DNA of 34,104 nucleotides, from NCBI GenBank assembly GCA_001002415.1, contig LCMB01000011.1, positions 1 to 34,104 on the forward strand, read 5' to 3'. Origin of the DNA: Microgenomates group bacterium GW2011_GWF2_46_18. Lineage in GTDB: Bacteria > Patescibacteriota > Microgenomatia > UBA1400 > UBA12108. Positions 10,537 through 17,765 of the stretch are shown here, in pieces (the stretch's first letter is position 1; each line of letters begins with the position of its first letter). The notes under the pieces were generated by a model, which saw only the letters and a list, made by a program, of their open reading frames with translations, was not told where the DNA came from and searched no databases. A program made the position numbers and the translations under genes.

Positions 10537-11643
10537 ATGAAAGTATACTTCGGAGCGTCAGTTTCGCTCGACCGGTCGATGTTGCCAGTCTATCAGGAGG
10601 TGGTGGCGAATCTCAAAAAGTTAGGCCATACGGTAATGTCAGAGAATGTGATCGATCCGACCATGCCGGTCGGGGGAGGACTAACCCCTAAGGAGTTGTT
10701 TGTTCGTGAAGCCAAGTTGATCGAGCAGGCTGAGGTGATGGTAGCCGAAGTGACCCTGCCGTCTTGGGGAACGGCTTTTTTGATGGAACATGCCCTGTCA
10801 CATGGAAAGAAAGTCTTAGCCTTGTTTTACAAGGATGCGTCTACCCCTTTGCCATACATGATTGAGGGGCATCCTGACTTGTATGTAGCTCACTACAGCA
10901 AGGGTAACGTAAGGACAGTACTGAAGAAGAATCTGGAGGATTTTGCCTCGATGGATCGAAGGAAGGGGAAACTGATCGTGATAGATGGGACGGACGGAAG
11001 TGGGAAGGGGACACAAACTGAGTTACTGCTTAAATATTTGGAACAACATAAGGTCAAGAATAAGTATATTGATTTTCCCCGGTATTACACCAGTTTTCAT
11101 GGACAGATGGTGGGGAGATATCTGGCGGGGGAATTTGGGAATAAGGAGAGCGCGAGCCCATATTTATCATCTTTGTTTTACGCGATGGATCGGTTAACGG
11201 CGCGAGATGAGATTGTGGATTGGCTAGAAGAGGGCAATACCGTGGTAGCCAACCGCTATACCACTAGTTCGATGGCATTTCAAACCGCGAGGATCGAAAA
11301 GAAGAAGCGAGAGGAATTTTTGAAGTGGCTGTATGAGATGGAATATAAGGAACACAAGCTCCCCAAGGAGGATGTGGTCATTTTCCTGTATGTACCGGTG
11401 GAGATTTCACAAAAATTGATTGAGCAAAAAGCCAAACGCGAGTATGCCAAGGGTAAAAAGAAGGATGAATATGAGGCGGACGTGGAGTACCAAAAAGAAG
11501 TGTTGAGACTTTATCTGGAGCTAGCCAAAAAGTATAAACACTGGGAAGTGATTAGGTGTGTGGACTCAAAGGGCAAGCTGCTGCCAGTTACAAAAGTTCA
11601 CCAGAAAATAATGAAGGCCTTGAAAAGGCATGGGGTAGTGTAG
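10537..11643 (+). CDS. Fusion: N-terminal nucleoside 2-deoxyribosyltransferase/DNPH1-like domain + C-terminal thymidylate kinase
   Basis: N-term MKVYFGASVSLDRSMLPVYQEVVANL...VMVAEVTLPSWGTAFLMEHALSHGKKVLALFY; C-term LIVIDGTDGSGKGTQTELLLKYL...FPRYYTSFHGQMVGRYLAGEFG...NRYTTSSMAFQ. Confidence 0.85.
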   Translation: MKVYFGASVSLDRSMLPVYQEVVANLKKLGHTVMSENVIDPTMPVGGGLTPKELFVREAKLIEQAEVMVAEVTLPSWGTAFLMEHALSHGKKVLALFYKDASTPLPYMIEGHPDLYVAHYSKGNVRTVLKKNLEDFASMDRRKGKLIVIDGTDGSGKGTQTELLLKYLEQHKVKNKYIDFPRYYTSFHGQMVGRYLAGEFGNKESASPYLSSLFYAMDRLTARDEIVDWLEEGNTVVANRYTTSSMAFQTARIEKKKREEFLKWLYEMEYKEHKLPKEDVVIFLYVPVEISQKLIEQKAKREYAKGKKKDEYEADVEYQKEVLRLYLELAKKYKHWEVIRCVDSKGKLLPVTKVHQKIMKALKRHGVV

Positions 11644-11760
11644 TATAGTGGCGAAAGTTATGAAATTTGGTTGGCACTGCACTATGTCCCGTTTTTACCT
11701 TCCTAAAAAGGTGGGGGGATTTGTAGTGTAGGCATAAATAACCAAAGAAAAGCACACATA

Positions 11761-11787
11761 ATCCCCTCCCACCCGAGGGGATTTTTT
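11761..11787 (+). terminator. Intrinsic (rho-independent) terminator
   Basis: atcccctc-ccaccc-gaggggat followed by TTTTTT: perfect 8-bp stem, 6-nt loop, U-tract. Confidence 0.85.
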
Positions 11788-11830
11788 GTAGCGCCAGAAA
11801 GAATATATGGTACCGTGGTTTGCGAGAGGG

Positions 11831-12052
11831 ATGTATTACCAGATGGAGCCGGGAGTGTTGGCGATGCAAAAATGTAGCATCGACCACCACAAAAAGATGG
11901 ATGAAATTTTGGCGGAACTGATTTTGGCACATGGGGGAACGAAAAGCTCCCAGTGTGAAAATTGCGGAAGCTCACTGATTGTCACGTGGTACGGAGTCGA
12001 CCGGTGGGAGATGAGGGAGCTGCCGCCAAGGGGCGGGATCGAGCGCAAATAA
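11831..12052 (+). CDS. Small hypothetical protein with CxxC (CENCGSSL)
   Basis: ORF (ATG 11807 or 11831) MYYQMEPGVLAMQKCSIDHHKKMDEILAELILAHGGTKSSQCENCGSS... Confidence 0.5.
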   Translation: MYYQMEPGVLAMQKCSIDHHKKMDEILAELILAHGGTKSSQCENCGSSLIVTWYGVDRWEMRELPPRGGIERK

Positions 12053-12081
12053 AATTAATTATTATAAAATAAGGAGGAGTT

Positions 12082-13395
12082 ATGTTAGACCTAACTGATT
12101 TACAGACCTACCTCTCATTTGAGAGTATTAGTACGAGTACTCAACACAAAGGAATTTGCCAGGCAACGGCCAAGTGGTTGGCCAAGTATTTGGCAGGAAT
12201 GGGGGTAAAGACCCGAGTAATCCCAACCAAGGGGAATTCGATAGTGTACGGCGAGTTGGGGGGTGACCCCGCCAAAAAGACAATCCTGGTATATGGCCAC
12301 TATGATGTTCAGCCGGCAGAGCCAATTAACGAGTGGCAAGTGGACCCCTGGGGAGGAGCCATCAAGAACGGGGCCATTTGGGGGAGGGGAAGTAGTGATA
12401 ATAAAGGTCAATTTTGGTGCCAGGTGTTGGCAATCAAGGAGGCGATGGCAAAGAAGGTGGAGATCCCGGTCAACCTCAAGCTGGTAGTTGAAGGAGAGGA
12501 AGAAGTCGGAAGTACCCAAATGGAAACATTTATCCGGCAACACAAAAAGCTACTCAAAAGCGATATCGTCTGGATTGCGGATGGGAGTGCAACGACCCAA
12601 GGAGCGCCGACAATCGATGCGGGACTCCGAGGTTGTTTGAATGGTTGTTTAACCTTGCGTGGTCCCAAGAAGGATTTGCACTCAGGAAGCTATGGAGGAG
12701 CCGTTGCGAACCCGGTGAACACTCTCGCGACAGTGCTCTCTAAGCTGGCTGATCCAGCGGGGATCGTAAAGATCCCGGGCTTTTACCGAACAGTTAAACC
12801 AATCTCACCTTCGGCTAAACGGGTGATGAAGGGGGAGGGTTGGAGCAAAGCCGAGTTTTTGCGCGTAACTGGGGCAAAAGCTTTAGCGGGGGAAGCGGGG
12901 TACTCTACCCAGGAGCGAGTGGGACTGCGGCCGACTTTGCAGGTTACCGGGATTACCGGCGGATATTCGGGCGAGGGATTTAAGAATATTGTGCCAAAAG
13001 AGGCTGTAGCCAAGCTTAATTTCCGATTGGTAGCGGGGCAGGATTGGCGAGAAATTGCCAAGTTAACCGAGCAGTACATGGCTAAGATTATCCCCTCGGA
13101 AGTAGCGTGGGAGTGGGAGATTGACAACGGTAACGATGCCTATTTAGCTGACCCTGACTCATTTGTAATCAGGGTTGCCAGAGAAGTTTTGGCCAAAGCA
13201 TTTGGAAAAAAGACGGTAGTACGTTTTGAGGGGGCGAGTTTGCCCGTCACCAACTACTTTGCCGAGATGATTACTCCCCAAGTACTATTGTCTGGTTGGG
13301 CAGGGGAGATGCACGGAGTAGACGAAAATCTGTCGCTTGCGGCGATCGAACGAGGAGTCTCTGCCGTGGCCGCATTTTGGCAGGCAATCGCGTAG
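12082..13395 (+). CDS. M20 family metallopeptidase (dipeptidase/deacylase)
   Basis: Shine-Dalgarno aaggaggag; TILVYGHYDVQPAEP, WGRGSSDNKGQ, VEGEEEVGS, DLHSGSYGGAVANP. Confidence 0.93.
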   Translation: MLDLTDLQTYLSFESISTSTQHKGICQATAKWLAKYLAGMGVKTRVIPTKGNSIVYGELGGDPAKKTILVYGHYDVQPAEPINEWQVDPWGGAIKNGAIWGRGSSDNKGQFWCQVLAIKEAMAKKVEIPVNLKLVVEGEEEVGSTQMETFIRQHKKLLKSDIVWIADGSATTQGAPTIDAGLRGCLNGCLTLRGPKKDLHSGSYGGAVANPVNTLATVLSKLADPAGIVKIPGFYRTVKPISPSAKRVMKGEGWSKAEFLRVTGAKALAGEAGYSTQERVGLRPTLQVTGITGGYSGEGFKNIVPKEAVAKLNFRLVAGQDWREIAKLTEQYMAKIIPSEVAWEWEIDNGNDAYLADPDSFVIRVAREVLAKAFGKKTVVRFEGASLPVTNYFAEMITPQVLLSGWAGEMHGVDENLSLAAIERGVSAVAAFWQAIA

Positions 13396-13404
13396 AATAG
13401 AACC

Positions 13405-14118
13405 ATGAAATATTGGGAGACGTGGAAGAGACGCCGGGAGAAGAAGTACCGGGTGCTATATAAGCGGGGGCCATCGACTCTAGCCTTGATTTTTGCGGGG
13501 ATGGCGCTAACTCTCTGGGGGATCTTTGCCCTCTTATCGAGTTATCCGGTGGGGTTATATCTGTATTACACGGTTGTGCCCAGGACTTCGGAACTACTAG
13601 GGAAGGCACTCACCGAAACTAGTCAGAAAATGGTGGCGGTTGCTTCGCCTAGACCGGTAGTTGCGGAGCCGCCAGTTGTACCCGTCTTTACCCGCGATAT
13701 TACGCTCCCGGAGGGGCATTACCTGATGATTCCCAAGATTGGAGTGGATACGGTGATTTGGGAGGGGGAAGGGGATAACTATGAGAAAGCGCTCAAGAAG
13801 GGCGTGTGGAGAGTGATGGAGTTTGGAAAGCCAGATTCAGTGGAAGAGGGGAGGCCGATTATCTTGGCGGCCCATCGGTTTGGGTATATAGAGTGGACGC
13901 AGGACTACCGCGAACAAAATGCCTTCTATAATCTGCCAAAACTAGAAGAGGGTGACCAGGTAGCAATTGTGTGGAATCAGCACCGATATATGTATAGAGT
14001 AACCCAGGTTACAGAGGCGACGGAGATTGCCGATTACTCGAGCGAGTTGATTATGTATACCTGCAAGTTCATGATTTCACCGATTCGCATCATAGTTTAT
14101 GCTGATTTAGTTGAATAG
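13405..14118 (+). CDS. Sortase, membrane-anchored
   Basis: N-terminal TM segment; IPKIGVDTVIWEG, IILAAHRFG (catalytic His), IMYTCKFMISPIRIIVYADLV (Cys/Arg). Confidence 0.88.
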   Translation: MKYWETWKRRREKKYRVLYKRGPSTLALIFAGMALTLWGIFALLSSYPVGLYLYYTVVPRTSELLGKALTETSQKMVAVASPRPVVAEPPVVPVFTRDITLPEGHYLMIPKIGVDTVIWEGEGDNYEKALKKGVWRVMEFGKPDSVEEGRPIILAAHRFGYIEWTQDYREQNAFYNLPKLEEGDQVAIVWNQHRYMYRVTQVTEATEIADYSSELIMYTCKFMISPIRIIVYADLVE

Positions 14119-14129
14119 TCCTATAGGGG

Positions 14130-14157
14130 TTGACAAATCGATCTGGCCGTGTATAAT
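14130..14157 (+). promoter_or_regulatory. Sigma70-like promoter TTGACA-N16-TATAAT
   Basis: Consensus hexamers at 14130-14135 and 14152-14157, 7 nt before the ATG at 14165. Confidence 0.8.
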
Positions 14158-14164
14158 GCGGCAC

Positions 14165-14428
14165 ATGAAAAGACTTATAGCGTTGGTTACCCTGTTATTC
14201 GCTTTGGCCACCCCAGTGGCGGCTGAGACTGTCCGCACCTGTTCCAGTGTTTACGGTGGAGGCGAGGTTTGCGGTGAAGCGACTACAAACGTCACGATTG
14301 AGCATAAAGTGGTCGAAACCGGAATCAGTAATGAACAGATTTTCAAAATGTTAGCTAGTGTTGCCGGAGCAGCTTTGCTGGCCACAGTGCTTTACAAATT
14401 AACTTACAAATCCTACATCCTCGGATAA
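14165..14428 (+). CDS. Small secreted/membrane protein (signal peptide, Cys pair, C-terminal TM)
   Basis: MKRLIALVTLLFALATPVAAETVRTCSSVYGGGEVCGEA...MLASVAGAALLATVLYKLTYKSYILG. Confidence 0.7.
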   Translation: MKRLIALVTLLFALATPVAAETVRTCSSVYGGGEVCGEATTNVTIEHKVVETGISNEQIFKMLASVAGAALLATVLYKLTYKSYILG

Positions 14429-14451
14429 ACTTTTTTCCAGCGTTTTTTGGC

Positions 14452-14739
14452 TTTGCCCTGAGCCACCCAAATAAGAGAAACTTAGGGCAAAACCACTAAG
14501 CAATTAGTCGTACCTTAAAAATTAATAGCTATAGGATATGACCCTAGGAATGGGGACTGCGACAAGGGCAGGTTCGCAGTCTCCATTCTTGAGGTTAACT
14601 CCTCAAGTACTGGTAAAGCCGGTGACTCACAGAGCGTGAAGATATCGGTGGCGCTAGTAGCTCTTTAACAAGGCGTGTAGAACTCTAGGGAGCAATCCCA
14701 GGAGTAGATACTTTGTCATGCGAAAGCATGACAATCGCT
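14452..14739 (+). ncRNA. Candidate large structured RNA: at least 7 helices, 3 GNRA tetraloops, 1 pseudoknot; family not recognised
   Basis: Stems read directly: 14452-62/14481-91; 14495-99/14504-08 (GCAA loop); 14549-61/14575-87; 14588-94/14601-07; 14608-13/14654-59; 14619-23/14644-48; 14682-91/14696-705 (GCAA loop); 14713-21/14726-34 (GAAA loop); pseudoknot 14631-35 with 14660-64. Confidence 0.65.
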
Positions 14740-14802
14740 AAATAAGTTGTATATAAATGGGAACGAACAGGAGCTTCTTTTTGAAAATTGAGTAACCTTT
14801 GG

Positions 14803-14857
14803 TCTGGTGTACTTTGCTTGTAAATAATCACAAAAATTATTGGCAAGGTACACCAGA
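14803..14857 (+). promoter_or_regulatory. Long stem-loop in the leader of the 14896 gene
   Basis: TCTGGTGTACTTTGC (14803-17) pairs with GCAAGGTACACCAGA (14843-57), one GU; inner AATAAT/ATTATT; no U-tract follows. Confidence 0.6.
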
Positions 14858-14895
14858 TTATTTGGTGAAAAAAATTGAGAAAAGGAGAAAGTAAG

Positions 14896-15201
14896 ATGGA
14901 ACAAAATGTTACGAGTTGGTTGTTAGACCCAGCCTCATGGTTGGCGCCAGGTCCGGTTGCTCAGTTCATTGGGATTTTGTTGGTAGGCTTCGCCTTCCTG
15001 CAGTCTCTTCCCAATGATTGGGCTGGTGGCAAGCTCTTTTCCCGTAAAGCCGCGTGGCTCACCTACATATTGACCGCCGTCTATGTGATGGTTGTCTTTG
15101 TAGCGCCATTTGTTGGCTACGGTGTTGTGCTTGCCCTTGTCGTGATTTTCACCCTGCTCATCGTCGCATTCCGTGTGCGCGAGAGTTGGAAGACTCAGTA
15201 A
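14896..15201 (+). CDS. Small multi-pass membrane protein, unknown
   Basis: SD aaaggagaaagtaagATG; about 3 hydrophobic segments (VAQFIGILLVGFAFL; AWLTYILTAVYVMVVFVAPFVGYGVVLALVVIFTLLIVAF). Confidence 0.7.
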   Translation: MEQNVTSWLLDPASWLAPGPVAQFIGILLVGFAFLQSLPNDWAGGKLFSRKAAWLTYILTAVYVMVVFVAPFVGYGVVLALVVIFTLLIVAFRVRESWKTQ

Positions 15202-15220
15202 TGAGTTTTAGGAGATTCCC

Positions 15221-15718
15221 ATGAAAAAGATCTTGATCCCCCTGTTCGTGATTGTTGCCCTGTTGTCGGCATGCCTCCCCAACCCCGGCTCACCTTCTGT
15301 GCCGACTGCACAGCCGCTGAATGCTCCCGTTGATTTGGGAACAGCAGATTGTCGCAATCATGGTGTCACTTCTTGGCAGAATGACAACCAAGTCTCCGGT
15401 GCAAGCTATGGAGAAGCTCCAGTTGGCGGTCTCGATGAGACATGCTGGGTGGTAGCACAAACTTGGTGGGTTGACTCCAATGGCACTTCCCATCGGGCAG
15501 TGTTTGCGGTTCGTCCCCACACGGTCGCGTGGCTTTCGGGTCACAAAGGTGGTACAGGTTGGTATTTTGGCGGCAGCATAGCTGACGTTAAAGCCAATTT
15601 GGCTGATCAATCCCGACAACTGTTGGAACGCGATGGTGAGATGGACACTTTGACAATCATCCTTCCGGATGACGCTGCGAAGTTTCCTATCCTCACCCGC
15701 TTTTCACAGAAGCAGTAA
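15221..15718 (+). CDS. Predicted lipoprotein, unknown function
   Basis: SD ttttaggagattcccATG; MKKILIPLFVIVALLSAC lipobox (LSAC). Confidence 0.75.
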   Translation: MKKILIPLFVIVALLSACLPNPGSPSVPTAQPLNAPVDLGTADCRNHGVTSWQNDNQVSGASYGEAPVGGLDETCWVVAQTWWVDSNGTSHRAVFAVRPHTVAWLSGHKGGTGWYFGGSIADVKANLADQSRQLLERDGEMDTLTIILPDDAAKFPILTRFSQKQ

Positions 15719-15737
15719 CCGGTCTAGCAAACCGAAG

Positions 15738-15835
15738 AAAACTGGAGTGACCAAACTCAGCCACCCACATGCAGTCGCTCACGCGAACTTGCATAACCTG
15801 TCGACATTTGTCGCACATGGGCTGCCTCCAGTTTT
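15738..15835 (+). other. Nested inverted repeat / structured 3' region
   Basis: AAAACTGGAG (15738-47)/CTCCAGTTTT (15826-35), 10 bp perfect; nested CAGCC (15758-62)/GGCTG (15820-24). Confidence 0.55.
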
Positions 15836-15955
15836 TATTTACAACTTAGGTTTTACGACCACTAGCGAGAATGTATCGTATCTTTCCTTAATCGGAAACT
15901 ATACCTACACGCCTCGCTTCTTGAGTACATAATAATTTGTGTGCTCAAAGGCGAT

Positions 15956-16819
15956 ATGGAGAAGATACTAGAAAAAATTAATATGATATTTGGCGGAAGG
16001 GGAATGGACAAGAAGTTTCCCTTTTTGTTGTGGCTATTTAAGTATGTATTTGCCATGATTCAAAAAGATTCACCAATAACTGTAAACACAGGTTATGGAA
16101 AGAATCTGATAGTGTCGGCACGTGATGCGGGCTTAGGGCTGATGTTACGGACGCGCGGTAAGTACGAACCGCTTTTGACTGATTACCTACAAACAAACGT
16201 GAAACAGAGTGTGATAGCTGTAGATATAGGTGCGAATGTGGGATATTTTACCAAACAATTAGCTGAATTGGTGGGGAATAAAGGGAGGGTAATAGGGTTT
16301 GAACCTTGTGAGACAAATTGGAAATATTTAACAAAAAATGTAGCTGGACATAAGAATGTTGTGATAGTGCAAGTTGCCTTGAGTGATACTGATGGTTTGC
16401 ACCGGTTTAGTGAAGATAGGGCTAATCCTGGGGAGAATGGGTTGAGTAGAAGGGGTAATTTGCGTGTGAAAACGATGACGATGGATGGTTGGATGAAGGC
16501 AAAAAGAATACAAAAAATTAATCTGATCAAAATCGACGTCGAAGGGGCGGAGGTGATGGTGCTAAAAGGCGCTAAAACCATGATCCGCAACCAAAAGAAA
16601 ATCACAGTGATCTGCGAGTGTAACCCAGAAGCATTACAAAAGCTCGGGTATTCTGCGATTGATTTGACCAAAATTTTAAAGTCTTGTGGGCTAAAGATAG
16701 GTCAAATCATGGATGAGCGACTCAAGATAAAGTGCGACTATACACCAGAAAAATTGAATATGATGCTCGCAAAATCTGCTTATGTGACACTAATTTCGGA
16801 AGGTGGATATGCAAAATAA
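15956..16819 (+). CDS. FkbM family methyltransferase
   Basis: VIAVDIGANVGYFTKQLA, GRVIGFEPCETNWKYL, INLIKIDVEGAEVMVLKGA. Confidence 0.9.
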   Translation: MEKILEKINMIFGGRGMDKKFPFLLWLFKYVFAMIQKDSPITVNTGYGKNLIVSARDAGLGLMLRTRGKYEPLLTDYLQTNVKQSVIAVDIGANVGYFTKQLAELVGNKGRVIGFEPCETNWKYLTKNVAGHKNVVIVQVALSDTDGLHRFSEDRANPGENGLSRRGNLRVKTMTMDGWMKAKRIQKINLIKIDVEGAEVMVLKGAKTMIRNQKKITVICECNPEALQKLGYSAIDLTKILKSCGLKIGQIMDERLKIKCDYTPEKLNMMLAKSAYVTLISEGGYAK

Positions 16820-17750
16820 AAAATTGCACCCACTAGTCAGTGTCATAATGACTGCATACAACGCGGATAAATTTGTAGGGCAAGCGGTCGGCAGTATCCA
16901 AGCTCAAACATATCCAAACTTGGAACTAATAGTAGTAAACGATGGATCGGTTGATAATACGCTTTCTGTAGTGCGAAAAATTGCACAATCTGATAAGCGT
17001 ATCAAGGTAATTAGTTATGATAAAAATAGAGGAGCTAGCTATGCTTCAAATCTCGCTTTAGATAAAGCTCGTGGAAAACTCATAGCCCGTATGGACGCGG
17101 ATGATATTGCAATTGTAGATAGATTTGAAAAACAAGTGAATTATTTACTATCTAATCCTGAGGCGATTGCGGTCGGGGGGCAGTGTGAGCTGATCGATAG
17201 TTTGGGTAAAAGTATTGGAGAGAAAAGCTTTCCTTTAATTCACACCCAAATTTATTCGGCTCTATACCAATATAACCCTGTACAACACCCGACTATTATG
17301 GTAAATACAAAACTACTAGGGAAACACAAACTTGTCTATCACTCTGATGTGGTACTAGCACATGACCTAGAACTATTGTTTTTTTTGGCTCAATACGGTC
17401 AACTCGCCAACTTACCTGACACTATTCTCCAATATCGTATCCACAATGACTCTCTTTCACTACGCAACCCTAAGAAGACATTCTATGACACGATTGCTGT
17501 GAGAAGTAGGGCGGTCAAGAAGTATGGATATGTACCAAACTTGCGAGGGCAGGTTATGGGGTTAATGCAACAAATGATCGTAGGAATATTGCCTAATGTG
17601 ATTATTTATCCGTTGTTTCACCTGATCAGGATGAGTCAGGTTGGGGATGTAAAGACGCTAGTTTTAAGTACCGGGAGATATACGACAAGACAAATACAAT
17701 TGAGATTGGCTGGAATGACGGCTGCTATAGCTACATGGTTGGTGAGGTAA
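16809..17750 (+). CDS. Glycosyltransferase family 2
   Basis: VSVIMTAYNADKFVGQAVGSIQAQTYPNLELIVVNDGSVDNT...ARMDADDIA. Confidence 0.93.
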   Translation: MQNKKLHPLVSVIMTAYNADKFVGQAVGSIQAQTYPNLELIVVNDGSVDNTLSVVRKIAQSDKRIKVISYDKNRGASYASNLALDKARGKLIARMDADDIAIVDRFEKQVNYLLSNPEAIAVGGQCELIDSLGKSIGEKSFPLIHTQIYSALYQYNPVQHPTIMVNTKLLGKHKLVYHSDVVLAHDLELLFFLAQYGQLANLPDTILQYRIHNDSLSLRNPKKTFYDTIAVRSRAVKKYGYVPNLRGQVMGLMQQMIVGILPNVIIYPLFHLIRMSQVGDVKTLVLSTGRYTTRQIQLRLAGMTAAIATWLVR

Positions 17751-17765
17751 TATACTAAATCTAAG

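Noticed and set aside
14430-14446. T-runs after the 14165 gene as an intrinsic terminator
   Set aside because: Only a weak 4-bp ATCC/GGAT pairing precedes the first T-run, so it is not convincing.
14440-14740. Assigning the structured region to a group I intron, RNase P RNA, tmRNA, T-box or cobalamin riboswitch
   Set aside because: Partial resemblances (GAAGATAT, AAGCCGGTGA, GGTTCGCA) are present, but the diagnostic conserved cores and expected exon/gene context are missing.
15669-15932. ORF 15669-15932 (+)
   Set aside because: Overlaps the lipoprotein 3' end out of frame, runs through the nested inverted repeat, and has no plausible domain or start signal.
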